From: Takakia lepidozioides
Taxonomy: Eukaryota; Streptophyta; Takakiopsida; Takakiales; Takakiaceae
Direction of reading: 5' to 3'
DNA length: 64,000 bases
Assembly: GCA_030704615.1 (NCBI GenBank)
Contig: CM060732.1
Location: 28,129,053-28,193,052, forward strand
The position numbers were made by a program, and so were the translations under genes. Positions 1 through 11,458 of this stretch are shown one piece after another; within the stretch, counting starts at the first letter, position 1; every line of letters starts with the position of its first letter. The notes under the pieces were generated by a model. That model did no database searches, had not been told where the DNA came from, and saw only the letters and a list, made by a program, of their open reading frames with translations.

Positions 1-2515
1 CAAACTCCATCTTGGAAGTGGTGGAAGCAATTGCCATCCTGCACAACAATTGCCCAAATAATCTGTGAGATGATCTTGGTGGCAGTGCCGCAATCACCGA
101 TGCAGGAAGGTGTTCCTAGGGATGTTTTGATGAGCCCAAAAGCAATGGCAAGTTTCTCACTGTGGTGCCAAGGGTCTCTCCACTGCATGCAACACAAGGC
201 GCATGTCGAGCACATACCCAATCTCCTTCATCTGGCAAGACAATCTCTTCTCCGCATGGATTTCAATAATTTGTGGATGCAAAGTGTCTTCTAGGAGGAA
301 AGTGTCTTGTAGAAGGACCATATGCTCTTGGTTGTCCATCTCAATGCAGCTCGGCCCTGTCCTCCATTATTTTTTTAATCTTTGCTTGATCATCCAACCT
401 GCCAGCTGCTGCATAAATATTCTACAGCAGCACATATGTTGCAGCATCCTGTGGATCCAACTTGAGAAGGCATTTTACTGCGTGCTCTGCTAGCTCCACA
501 TTGGCATGAAGTCTGCATGCACCCAGCAAAGCCTTCCACACCGAAGCACTTGGTTCAGTTGGCATTTTGTTAATGAAGTCCTCTGCCTCATCCAATTGCC
601 CCCCACGGCCAAAGAGATCCACCATGCAACCAAAATGCTCCATTGTAGCAGTGAGACCATAATCTCGATGCATGGAATCAAAGTAGTGACAGCCTTCATC
701 CACCAGGCCCGCGTGGGTACATGCAGAGAGAAGCGACATGAAGGTGATTCCATCCGCTATCAAGCCTTCGTGCTGCATTTGCTCAAATAGTTGGAGAGCC
801 TCCCTACCACACCCATGCTGAGCATATCCTGCTATTATTGCGCTCCATGATATCACATCTCGTTTAGTCATACTGTTAAACACTTGACGAGCATCCTTCA
901 TGCTCCCACATTTGGCATACATATTAACAAGGGTATTGTCCAAATTAAGATATGATCCAATTCCAGCTTCGATGACACCAGCATGGACCTCCTTTCCCAT
1001 TTCCAGGGCTGCCAGGCTGGTACATACATCAAGAACACAAATGAATGTGATCTTGTCAGGCGTCACCCCTTCCCCTATCATTTGTTCATACATCTCCAAA
1101 GCCTCCCTACCACAGCCATGCTGAGAATATCCAGTGATCATGGTGTTCCACGAGACTACATTTCGATTAGACATTTTGTCAAACACTTGGCGCGCATCCT
1201 TTATGCTCCCACACTTGGTGTACATGTCAACAAGGGTATTTTCCAAGTTAATATATGATGCAATTCCAAATTTGATGATATCATCATGGACCTCCTTGCC
1301 CTTGTCCAGGGTTCCCAGGCTGCCACACGCAGTGAGAACGCCAATGAACGTAACTTTGTTAGGTATCACTCCTTCCCATAACATACGCTCATACATCTCC
1401 AAAGCCTCCCTACCACACCCATGCTGAGCATATCCTGCGATCATGGCACTCCATGAGACCACATTTCGTTGAGGCATATGGTCAAACACTTGACATGCAT
1501 CCTTCATACTCCCACATTTGGCATACATATCCACAAGGGCAGTCTCCAGAATGATATCTGGCTCCATTCCAGCTTCAATGATATCCCCATGGACATCTTT
1601 GCCCTTTTCAAGGGATTCCAGGCTGGCACATGCCTTGAGAACACAAATAAATGTGACACTGTTTGGCATCACCCCTTCCTGTATCATTTGCTCATACATC
1701 TCAAAAGCTTCCTTACCACACCCCTGCTGAGTATATCCTGTGATCATGGCGCTCCATGAGACCACATTCCGTTGACCCAAATTGTCAAACACTTGATAAG
1801 CATCCTTCATACTTCCACATTTGGCATACATGTCAACAAGGGCAGTCCCCAAAATGAAATCTGGCACAATTCCAACTTTGATGATGTTGGCATGGATGTC
1901 TTTGCCCTTATTAAGGGCTCCTAGGCTGGCACATGCCTTGAGAGTGCAAACAAACGTGACCCGATTGGGTGCCACCCCTTCCTGTATCATTTGCTCATAG
2001 ATGTCAAGAGCTTCCCTACCACAGCCATGCTGGGCATATCCTGCGATTATTGTAGTCCATGTAAACACATCTCGTTCAGACATCTTGTCAAACACTTGTC
2101 GTGCATCCACCATGCTCCCGCACTTTGCATACATGTTGACAAGGGTGTTGAGGATAATGATGTTTGGCTTGAATCCACTTTGGATAATGCGGGCATGAAC
2201 CTGCTTTCCCAGTTTCAAGTCTTTGTTTTTGAGTGACTCCTGCAAGAGACACACATAAGTATCGGAGTCTTGGTTTAAAACGTGCGATACTTCTTTCAAG
2301 TGTCCTGGCACATTTAGTGCACCCACATCCCAAGTAGTGCTAGAAGAGTTCCTGTTCACTCCTTGCATTGGTTCTTTTTCAAAAGGAGTGGTAACAAAGG
2401 AGGTGCCTGCAACCAACTGCATTTGTCTAAACCTTGCCATCCTGCAAGACGGAAATCCTTTGTTACAAACTTTTGACTTCAAAGTCTCATAATGTATCTC
2501 AAGGTTTCTTGACAT
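1..2515 (-). pseudogene. PPR-DYW protein, organelle RNA-editing type, broken in the C-terminal E/DYW region
   Basis: A long minus-strand frame encodes a P-L-S type pentatricopeptide array. About five units of roughly 101 residues carry the hallmarks YAKCGS, ARQVFD, VVSWSAMI and GYAQHGCGREAL, followed by an E domain (HFGCMVDLFGRGGQLDEAE). Such proteins bind organellar RNA and usually direct C-to-U editing in mitochondria or plastids. An in-frame TAG at 422-424 sits where the paralogue at 57-59 kb has Ser in YVLLSNIY. Beyond it the reading continues in shifted frames: HPQIIEIHAE at about 200-260, a degenerate zinc-binding segment at about 60-160 and a FQDGV remnant at the window edge. The DYW domain is therefore present but decayed. 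The frame is open upstream to 2881, but the first ATG is at 2513-2515. The true N-terminus and transit peptide are uncertain and could lie in an upstream exon. Assembly error at the stop and shifts cannot be excluded. Confidence 0.8.
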
Positions 2516-2881
2516 GTCAAATGACAAACCTCTCCAGCAGACAAGATTGTGGAAATGTATTGACCTGATGAAAGAACTACTGTACCATCTGCTTCCAGAG
2601 TAAATTGCATGAATTCTACAACTGCAGCTTGGAACCTTGAAAACAACATGAAAACTATACCTATTGATTTCTCGGCCTGGAGCTCCGTGGTATTGATCAA
2701 CATTCAGGCCATCACCATATTGTTGTGCTCGACCTTGTGTATTAGCAGATAAACCTGCTTTTGCCCAAGGAGGGTTTGACCAACTCTCAATCCACCGGCT
2801 TGTGTGCGTGTGTCTGAAGACGGGTGATCTTTGACATTTCTGTAAAAAACACAGAGGGTGCCCACGCAGCCAAAGCTTCAA

Positions 2882-4040
2882 CTACAGCTTTGGACAGACT
2901 AGGATGCAACCAGGACAGCTACGACATCTTTTTTTGCACACGTTGCGCAATTGTCATTGACTTCAGCATTTGGAGGTACAATCCAGTTTGTGAAGAATCA
3001 TCATGCCAGCAGCAAGTTCAAACCCTTGTTGACAAACAATTTTTTCTTCCCGAGTGGACATGGACTCGCCTTATCAAACCTGTTGTCCCACCACTGCAAA
3101 CGATCTGAGGCCTGCGACATGCTTTGCTCGTCGCTTGACCTGCTTGCAAGAACTGCTGAAACATGAGAACTTAACCACGTCAACACTCACTTCCCATCAA
3201 TCGGGTTTCTCGGACTCTGAGCCGAAACTGAAGTATTTGTTTGTGGCCTAAGATTCTATACCAGTTTGAACAACATTCCACAAATGTGCATCCCAGTTAC
3301 AGTTGGAGGAAACTCAATGCCGAGGTATACTATAAAACAAACCCAAGCAAGAACATGCGACGGATTTTCCGTCGCTAGAATTAAAACCATAAAAAACCAC
3401 ACGCAAAATTTGAAATTGCGTCGCAAAAGCAACGCAATGTTTAAAATTTATCTATCGCTATGGATGAAAATAATCCATATCATGCTAAAAAGGATGAATA
3501 TATGCCCATGTCCTGGATATGGGCAACATTCATCCCCTCTCTGTCTCTCTCTCCCCTTTCACTCTCTGTCTCTAAGTGTCCTCGACACTCTCTCCTCTGC
3601 ACCTCTCTCTCTCATGCTCTCTCTCCCCTTTCACTCTCTCTGTCTCTAAGTGTCCTCGACACTCTCTCCTCTGCACCTCTCTCTCTCATGCACTCTCTCC
3701 CCCTTCGTAGTGTAGTATTAATCGTGTGAGGGGATAGAGGGATGTATCAGTGCGCGCGGGTGGAGGTTCAACGCGCGGGTGGAGCTTCGCAACCAGCTCG
3801 CTCTTCTCGCCCGATCCGCGCCCGATCAGTCCGCCCCCTCGCTTGCTTGCGACTGAGCAGCTGTTGCTTGCTCGTGCGCTGAAACCTGCCCAACCCCCGC
3901 AGTCCCTTCGCTGCTCGGCAGGTGAGCAATTCTGCCCCCTTCCTTTGTTTTTTTTTTTTCCTTTGTGTTAATTCCCCCCAAGCGATGAAGCTGCCACACA
4001 CACCCCCCCCAGCCCTCCGCCTGTTTGAACAGCAGAGGGA
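2882..4040. other. Gene-free stretch with CT-rich tandem repeat
   Basis: No coding region can be supported here. The central part, about 3530-3715, is pyrimidine-rich. Positions 3546-3693 contain two copies of a unit of about 74 bp (landmark AAGTGTCCTCGACACTC at about 3574 and 3648), each followed by CT-dinucleotide runs. The rest has no recognised structure. Confidence 0.5.
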
Positions 4041-4044
4041 TACA

Positions 4045-4290
4045 ACCCTGCAATCTCCGGGAGGGATTCATTGCTGTGGGGACTATGCTATCGAAAATTC
4101 GTCACAGCCGACTTTCCGAAAGTAGGAACGTATGATGAGAGCGTCCGTCTCTGTTCACTTGCATTGCAGTGACTCTGAATTGTCGCTCTGCACTGCTGCA
4201 CATGAACCCCAACAATGTGCGTCAAATCGTAGCTAGCCCTTTCACCAAGTAGCGATCTCAAAATGCTTTAGGTGGGCTATCAGCCAACAC
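4045..4290 (+). repeat. Left arm of a distant inverted repeat
   Basis: This segment matches, in inverse orientation, about 9952-10185. Shared blocks in order are CTCCGGGAGG, ATTCATTGC, GGGACTATG, AAAATTCGTC, CGTCCGTCTCTG, AATTGTCGCTCTGCACTG, CGTAGCTAG, CCTTTCACCAA and GTGGGCTATCAGCCAA, with indels between them. Similarity stops just inside the last block. The pair could be long terminal inverted repeats of a unit of about 6.1 kb, or two independent insertions of one short repeat in opposite orientation. Confidence 0.5.
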
Positions 4291-4299
4291 TGTCATAAT

Positions 4300-5915
4300 G
4301 CTCATGTGAGGAAAAATATTGCCCGAAAATGAGTATTCCACAGGAGCTATGGCCCACGCAAGCAATGCCGAAAAAGTATCTCTCTCTCTCGTGTCGGGAA
4401 TGGAGAAGATGAAAACAGTAGATACTGAAGGATATGGAAGGAGAAGACAGGTGTCGATTAACTTACACATGACCATGTTGTGGATATATCCAATCAAAGA
4501 TGGGAACGGTTTCTGCTGGGATGCATACGGAGCCTGGATAATTCCGAAGCACGCAAAGATCACAGGCCTACTACACCTTTGTTCGGATACCTGGAGGTTG
4601 GGGAGGCGACAAAGCCGTAACTCACAAGGGTCTGGGCCCAAGCATTGCAGAGCTGAATACCTGTTTCAGCTCCACCGACTCACCCGTTAGTATGCTGCAT
4701 GACATGAGGCTTCCCGCCCCTTCTACGCACGATAAAGACAGGGCCGTCAGTGGGGCCTCTCCATGATGTGTGGATGTCAAAAAGCGAAAATGAAGCGGGT
4801 AGCTCCCAAGGGGGAAGAGGGTGCCTTTGGATTTGTAAGGTCTTTGAAAGGCCTGCCCAAGTGACAGAAGTATAATAACACAGCAGAACCACAGAAAGCA
4901 AAGAACAACTTGAAGCTCAAGTGTATCCAGGTATCTAGAATATATGGTGATATTAGAATGGTTGTTATCATATGCTGCACAGTTTGATGCGCTTCCTGGA
5001 TTCTGTTACATCTGCCTCCAATTGATACATTCAATCGTGGAACAAAGCCCCCTGCCTGCCATCGCGTAACACTAGGTTGAATGGGGTCAGTACAGATGGG
5101 AAAACTGCATTTTCTAGTACTGTGCTTTTTTCTTCCTTTATGGGTTCTTTTGGTATTTCAGTGACTGCATAGTTAGGTTGATTGGAAAACTTTCAGATAA
5201 TCTAGTCTGGACTTCTATGTTTGCAGTTGAACTTGTAAGGTGTTTTAGGAATTTGTGGTTCGGGGAGGTGGTGTAAAACTCACAAGCTTTAAGGACATTG
5301 CAGAAGGTTAAGTAGATACACTCGAATGACATCCGTAGCCATTGGCTCATAATTTTGCAATGAACGACTATGGTACAGGGGTGGAAGAATCGGTCGAGGA
5401 TTTAAAGGGGGCTTAAGGTGATGGCGACTAATCCTTGGTGTTTGTGAGGAAGTGCCTGTGTTTGCCAACCACTTTCGGTACTTCTAGCCCTTCATGACAT
5501 ATATCTCTGTAGCAGCTCATATTGGTTTTGATATGAGCTTTCTATCATGTACAGCCTCCTGATGAGGATTGCTGCAAGTAGAGGATGGTGTCTTGAATTT
5601 CATTTTGTACAGGAAGCCACACGGTGTTGCCCACTTTGCTGTAGATGAGCAATATTCTGTTGGGGTCTTATTGCTGGGCAGCTCACACACAACAGATTGA
5701 TGCTTGTGTGAAGCGATTTCTAGAGGAAATCTGGAAAGCCCGAACCGATTGTGCATGAGATCTTCTCAGTACTTCTTTTTAGGCTACTTTCACTTGTAAG
5801 TATGAAAATATCTCGATACGTATGTTCACACCAAGGTAAGTCCCACTACTGGAGTGAGCCCCTCACAAAGGTAGTGTCTGTTCCCTCTTGTTTCGCCCAA
5901 ATTGAGTGCAGGGTC
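4300..5915. other. Gene-free stretch
   Basis: Only short frames without recognisable domains occur here (for example 4319-4690 plus and 5517-5756 minus). I saw no RNA gene or clear repeat. Confidence 0.4.
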
Positions 5916-5919
5916 TATG

Positions 5920-5954
5920 GCCACAAGGCTGCAGCAATCAATGTCTCACAAGTA

Positions 5955-5993
<39 letters not shown>

Positions 5994-6060
5994 GTTTTTG
6001 CCACAAGGCTACGGCAAACAACGTCTTATGAGTACAATCTCTCTCTCTCTCTCTCCCCCC
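5920..6060 (+). repeat. CT microsatellites in a tandemly duplicated unit
   Basis: A segment beginning GCCACAAGGCT and ending in a CT-dinucleotide run occurs twice, at about 5920-5992 and 6000-6055. The CT runs lie at about 5958-5992 and 6038-6055. The second run directly precedes the LINE fragment. Confidence 0.7.
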
Positions 6061-6063
6061 TTT

Positions 6064-6122
6064 CCTGGATAATCTGGCTTAGAGAGAAGATATGATCCAC
6101 ACTCTAAGCCAGATTATCCAGG
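6064..6122. repeat. Perfect 21-bp inverted repeat at the 5' edge of a LINE fragment
   Basis: Arm 6064-6084 is the exact reverse complement of arm 6102-6122, with a 17-bp loop. The right arm lies inside the LINE reading frame, encoding LSQIIQG, so the left arm is an inverted copy of the LINE's first retained bases. Confidence 0.85.
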
Positions 6123-7330
6123 GAAGGAAAACAGAAGGGAAACCCACTTTTGTCTTTTTCTTGGATGTCAAAAAGGCTTATGACACACTGTGGAGAGATG
6201 GTCTATGGCTCCGACTCTGGTCATCTGGGATCAAGGGAAAGATGTGGAGAGTGGTCCATAACTTGTATGCTCACACCAAAAGCAGTGTCACTGTTAATGG
6301 ACAGAAGTCTAACTTCTTTGACATAGACCAAGGTATAGCTCAAGGATGTACCCTCTCCCCTCTGCTCTTCAATGTTTTCATCAATCAACTTCTTGAGGAT
6401 GTGGAAAGTGAGGGATTTTGATTAAGGGTGGTGATTCCACCATACCAGCCCTTATGTTTGCGGATGACTTCGCAGGCATAGGGGAGACTCCATACAATCT
6501 TTAGGAGTTGATTGATTGGGCGAAGAGATACTTTGACCTTTGGGGGCTAGAGGCAATCATCAGTAAATGCGCAGTGGTGGCATTCAACGACCGAGGGGAG
6601 GGGGTGGCAGTAGGGAAGCCAAGAGATTCCTTGGCTTCCCGTCTTCCCTTCCTACTCATACCTTGGCATTGAGTTTTCGTCCAACTTCATGTCCAATCTG
6701 GCAAGGGCAAAGGGGTGGGTCTCACTAATTTTTCCACTGCAGAGGGATCAACTCTGAAGTCAAGAAAACCATGTTATGCTGTGTTATTAGGCTTGCCTTG
6801 GAGTACGCATCTGCGGTGTGGGTTGATAACTCCAACCAGGCTAAGTCTCTAAAATCCATAGAAGTTGGGGTGCTCAAGGAGTGCATGTCAGCGTGGTCCA
6901 AAACAGCTAACGCGGCTATTAGGGGTGAGTTTGGCATTCCCCCCTTAAGCTCCCAACGAGATGAATTCAAGGTCCGATGGTGGGGTCAGCTGCAACATAT
7001 GACTAATATGAGATATCCCAAGTTAATCGACTCTATATCTTGGAAGATCACCCTGTCAAACGGGCGAGGTCTGGACAGAAGAGATTTTCAAGGATCTGAA
7101 TCTAAGTCCGCTAGTCTTGAGCCTGCTGGATAAATCTTACCTAGAGGCTGCAGTGTCCAAAGCCATCTTTGTTGCCGAAGATTGCCTGATGAAAATGAAG
7201 TTAGGCAGAAAACTTCCCTGAACTCGTTTCCAATTTGTGACATGGGGGAGGCCATCATGGATGACCTCAAGGATTTACCCACCACTACTACCACAGTATT
7301 CAATAAAGCTGACCCATGGTCACTTGTTCA
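6092..7330 (+). pseudogene. LINE (non-LTR retrotransposon) reverse-transcriptase remnant
   Basis: The frame starting at 6092 shows reverse-transcriptase blocks: FLDVKKAYDTLWRDGLW, then GIAQGCTLSPLLFNVFIN. A stop follows at about 6420. A different frame continues with the catalytic block ALMFADDFAGI at about 6450. A third open stretch, 6771-7133, encodes the thumb-to-C-terminal region (ALEYASAVW, FGIPPLSSQRDEFKVRWWGQL). Endonuclease and 5' parts are missing, as is typical of 5'-truncated LINE copies. The order RT fingers, palm, C-terminus is colinear, so this is one insertion decayed by frameshifts and stops. The family within LINEs cannot be named with confidence. No function is expected. Confidence 0.85.
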
Positions 7331-7771
7331 TATCCACGCGATTGTATAAGATCTCTTAGTTGAAAGCATTGAATGCAAGAGAGAGGGAAAAAAAAGGATG
7401 AGAGTATGCATGCCCTCTGTTGACAACGTATTAGTGTGAATCGAAGATGTCATTTAAAGTGAGCAAATGCTTGATCACATGAATACCGCAGTGGGAAGGC
7501 TGATCCGGCACTAAATAATTAGAAATGAATCTGCCTAATAATTAAGTGAAAATTTAGGAAAAACTGCTGAAATTCCAGAAAATTTACAAAAAAAAAGCCT
7601 AAAATCTCAAACAAACTCCAAATATCAAATCTCCAAATGCATGTTTCAAGGCATAAAGCTCTAGGAAAATATTTTCCTCAGCTCTGAGAAATCCTAGAAT
7701 AATTGGCTGAGCAATCACTGCATTTGATGATTGACCAGATCCTCTCATGGCTCTTAACAACCCACATAATT

Positions 7772-7999
7772 TGTTTTTTTTTTTTTTTTTTTTAAGGAAA
7801 CACCTGGGAGCGCCAGCTCACAAATATGGCCCCTTAGTAGTGAGAGGAGAAAATAACCTCTTTCATTTATGCGCCATGGAGGCAAATGAGTGGGACACTG
7901 CCCAAGAACCATACCACACCAGTCAGTAGCAAGATTTGGCCCCAGAATCATCTGGGTGGCACTCAGTGCACTTAGCCAACTGAGCTACTGACTGTTGGT
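7772..7999 (-). mobile_element. tRNA-derived SINE with A-tail and 8-bp target-site duplication
   Basis: Read on the minus strand, the element starts with a tRNA-like head containing a box A match (TAGCTCAGTTGG). The seven-base acceptor arms CAGTCAG and CTGACTG are exactly complementary. The head is followed by an unrelated body of about 130 bp and ends in a run of about 20 A (poly-T on the plus strand at about 7774-7793). The 8-bp sequence ACATAATT flanks it on both sides, at 7764-7771 and 8000-8007, as expected for LINE-mediated insertion. The B box position is degenerate, so transcription now is doubtful. Confidence 0.8.
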
Positions 8000-8007
8000 A
8001 CATAATT

Positions 8008-9951
8008 CTCTTACCACATCTGGTATAGTAGATAGAGCAAGTTCATGCAGGGAGTCACCGCCAAATTACTTCAAATCTCGTCATGGCATTGCCGTAGAAT
8101 CTAGAAATTTCCTTACGTGTTGTCCGAGGTGTTTTTGTTGTAAAGAAAATAAATATTCTGCACTTCACTGCTGGATCAGCCTTCCCACTACGGTAGGTTC
8201 GGGCGATTATAGCAGCATCTTCATATAATGAAGATTCAGAACTTCAAGGGTAATCAATCATCCCTCTTGTTGTCTTCTCCATTGCATAGGGTGGTGGATG
8301 CAACGTCCGGGGAGAACCGGCAGCCAGTTACATGCTAGCCGACTGAATTCCAGAATTTCCGAATGAAATATGAAACCTCAGGAAATGGATCTGAGGGAAA
8401 AAATGGCCGAAGTGGAAATCAACCGGGTGCCCTACTTTTAGGAAGGATATTTGCCTTTCCATTTCATTACAGACAGGAAATCTGCCTTAGTTGGCAAGGC
8501 CTGGACGGATTCCAGCCCTTCTTATATTACAAAAAAGGGAAATGGCCGTCGAAGTCCACCACATGGCAGAAATCCAACGTGCCAGGCCGGGTTACATCCA
8601 AGGAAGGGCGTTTAGGTGAAAAAATATTGAACTCAAAGAGGGCGGGCCCGCGGGCAAACCCTACTAAGTCTGGACGTTGCTCTCGCAGCCCCAGCCACAC
8701 GCCTGCTTGCACTCGCGGCCTGCTATCACAGCTCACCTGTCCACGCGGGTTCAATTCTTGGCCTCCATGTGGTTTGAAGGCATTGACAGGTCCAACTTCT
8801 ATAAGGATACAATGTTCTTCACTTGTTTGAATTGCTTAAAACTGGTTGTGATTATTTATTTTTATTATTATTTACTTATTGTTGTGCATTTGACACTTGT
8901 GTTGTCAACCGGTTGATATTTATAAGGGCCGGATTTATAGCTGAACACAAAATAAATCATTAGGAATATTACCGGTTGTAAAGAAATTATCTCGGAAATT
9001 GACCGGGTATAGTTACCACTAAGGGGCAGCAACCGACTGCCCAACCCACTTAGCCGATTGCTGCTGGGACTGAGCGGCTACTGGCTGGTTCAACTGAAAT
9101 TATTTCCTGGACGCTGGGTGGATGAAATGGAAACGTTCCTCATCATTTTCCCCTCATCATTTTCCCCTTACCAAGACTGCTTTTATTGACTTGGAGGAGC
9201 CTATGTAAATGCGCTTCTTCGACTCACACTAGCTGCACAATCCAAAGGGGGATCCATACTCTCTCAACCTTTTTTTTTCCTCTCTCTTGCATTCATTGAA
9301 GGTGAGGAAAAGTAATAGTGATTCTGGTGGGCAGACCTTGAGGGTCCATTTCTTTGATGGGTGGCAGGTCCTACCCACATAAACACACGAATTACACCTC
9401 ATGAATCCACACAATGAAACCCTACAGATTCATCGCTATGAAACCTAACTGATGGGCCAGGACTATGCGTTCGACCCAAATCACCTGCAACAAGCAACTC
9501 ATATGCTTGGAGAAGCGCATCAGTAGCAATGATGAGAAACGTTTCCGTTTCATCCACCACCTTGTGCAAGGGAGAATTGACCACCCTTGACCCTTGACCA
9601 CCCTTGACCACCCTCTGAAGCTTCATTATATGAAGACGCTGCTCTAACCACCCAAACCCACTTCTCATGTGATCAAGCATGGTCTGTTGCGCCTATTGCA
9701 TCTGCAAAATGGCTTTAATGGCCGTCATCATTGTGCTTGGATCTCCTAGAATCACAACATTCTATCTACAAAACGCATAATGGCATGTTCGCAAGTCGGG
9801 GACCTGCCCTCAATGTCATCATGTAAGGCTATTGGTCAGCCATCCTGCATGCATTAAAGTAAGTAAGAATCTCCAGAAGACATCTCACAAGGTCAAGACT
9901 GTCTGTGTGAGGGGAAGAAGATCCAACACAAAAACAGAGCACACCTATTGT
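8008..9951. other. Gene-poor stretch with possible SINE debris
   Basis: About 8030-8100 and 8640-8765 contain short tRNA-like pieces (for example GGGTTCAATTC, a box B match, at about 8748) that may be SINE fragments. A minus frame at 9399-9680 and a plus frame at 8363-8830 have no recognisable domain. A short direct repeat of CCCTTGACCA units lies at about 9583-9615. No gene is supported. Confidence 0.35.
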
Positions 9952-10185
9952 CGGGGGAAATTGGCTGATAGCCCACCTACAGCACTCGCTAGTGCTATTT
10001 GGTGCTATTTGGTGAAAGGACTAGCTACGGTCTGCACATTATTGTGGTTCCTATAGAACAGTGCAGAGCGACAATTCAATCACACAGAGACGGACGTTCT
10101 TATTATACGTTGGCAACGACGAATTTTATTATAACATAGTCCCAATGGCAATGAATACCTCCCGGAGTGATTTTTATAGGCTAGA
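9952..10185 (-). repeat. Right arm of a distant inverted repeat
   Basis: This is the reverse-complement partner of about 4045-4290, with the same ordered blocks. The two arms point outward like terminal inverted repeats, 5.7 kb apart. No transposase that would match such an element was recognised between them; the interval holds a LINE remnant and a SINE instead. Confidence 0.5.
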
Positions 10186-11180
10186 TTGTACCTGCAAATG
10201 TTGAAGCTCTGCAGAGCTAGTGGTGAAGAGGAAGAAGCTAGACGACAAGACAATGAAGGTGAAAACGGCCGACTCCCGTGCGTTCAGCGTGGACGGGAGA
10301 TGGAGCCTCAAACACTAATGAACCATAAAACCCTAGGGTTTAGGATCCCTGACGCCACCAGGTTCTCATGTTGTTCTCTAGGGCACCCCAGATATTTTGC
10401 AAAAGTTGTGGGACTTTGTTGTTTGACACCAGTGTAGACGTGTAGCCCCATTTACCCTTTTTGGCACTCATTTCACATTTTACAAAATCATCGGAAGCAC
10501 TGTCCTTAGCCCATTATTCCGGAAGCAGGAAAATAAGGGCCCCAAATTGTGGTAAGGGCTACCCTAGTGGGATAGCCGGTTAGGCACTCGCCTGCCTAAT
10601 AATCACTAGGAATGCCCACTTTGCTATTTTTCCTGAATTTCCAGCGACCCAAAGTACTTGAAATTCCACATCTCCCACACCGCAGGTCCCAAAATCATGA
10701 GACCAAGCCCGTGCACCCCTCCTCGTCGAGAGCTTCCCAACGGTACCAAGCACCAGGGCTAGGGCCTCGCGGTTGGGGACATCTCAAATCTACAAAACAA
10801 ACAAAACAAAATAAAACAAAACAAACGTCTCAATTCATATATTGATTGTTGGGGCCATTTGGCACTTAGGCACTTTCGATCAATTAGGCAACTAAAAATA
10901 TTGATCACAAAATAAAAATACAAAAATATAAAAATGTGACAGCCGATGCCAATTGAAGGGCACCAATGCCAATTCAAAGGCACCAGTGTTTATTATTGAA
11001 GGCATGCGGTAATTCCCACAGTGCCATGGATGAAAATTGAAAACTGAGTCCATGGATGATGTTTTTAAGAAAAACTCAGCCACATCACCTACGGGCCCAC
11101 TACCCTAGCAGCTTTCCTCAGCCCTTCTTGCTATGGAATGTTGGAAAACTTTCCAATCACTGGCGTGTGGTCGGACGTGT

Positions 11181-11251
11181 GGTCGGACTAGGGATTGAAC
11201 CTAGGATCTCCCCCATTCCAGTGGGGTGTTCTACCACTGAGCTACCCGTCC
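11181..11251 (-). other. tRNA-like cloverleaf inside the TRIM 3' LTR
   Basis: A 71-nt stretch on the TRIM sense strand folds as a tRNA. Six of seven acceptor pairs form (GGACGGG with TCCGACC). There is a D arm with box A TAGCTCAGTGG, an anticodon arm with loop CTGGAAT (apparent anticodon GGA), a five-nt variable loop, and a perfect T arm (CTAGG/CCTAG) around box B GTTCAATCC. The short variable loop does not suit a serine tRNA, so it is better read as tRNA-derived than as a working tRNA gene. Both internal Pol III boxes match consensus. Confidence 0.75.
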
Positions 11252-11387
11252 CGTTCTATTTTCAAAGTGTCGTGCAAGGGCTATAGCCTTGACACCTCCA
11301 ACACTCCCCCTAAAGCATAGCCCTTATAGTTGATGCCCACCACCCCAACCTTGGCTCTGATACCATGTTGGAAAACCACTAGCGTGT

Positions 11388-11458
11388 GGTCGGGCTAGGG
11401 ATTGAACCTAGGACCTCCCCCATTCTAGTGGGGTGCTCTACCACTGATCTATCCGTCC
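11388..11458 (-). other. tRNA-like cloverleaf inside the TRIM 5' LTR
   Basis: This is the counterpart of the copy in the other LTR, with the same 71-nt length. It has a perfect T arm, box B GTTCAATCC, an anticodon loop CTAGAAT and a slightly degraded box A (TAGATCAGTGG). Its presence at the same place in both LTRs shows it is part of the LTR and not a chance insertion. Confidence 0.7.

Noticed and set aside
2516-2881. N-terminal extension of the minus-strand PPR frame to 2881
   Set aside because: The first codon is TTG and the residues between 2881 and 2515 show no conserved feature. The frame is open, but initiation there is unsupported.
4319-4690. 123-codon plus-strand frame
   Set aside because: It begins with ATG-like context but has no domain, homologous copy or splice evidence. 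Length alone is not enough.
8363-8830. 155-codon plus-strand frame
   Set aside because: No recognisable domain; it overlaps SINE-like sequence and lacks any supporting context.
11181-11251. Functional nuclear tRNA gene
   Set aside because: The cloverleaf is good, but it has an acceptor and an anticodon-stem mismatch and an anticodon not suited to its short variable loop. It occurs in both LTRs of a TRIM, so it is tRNA-derived element sequence.
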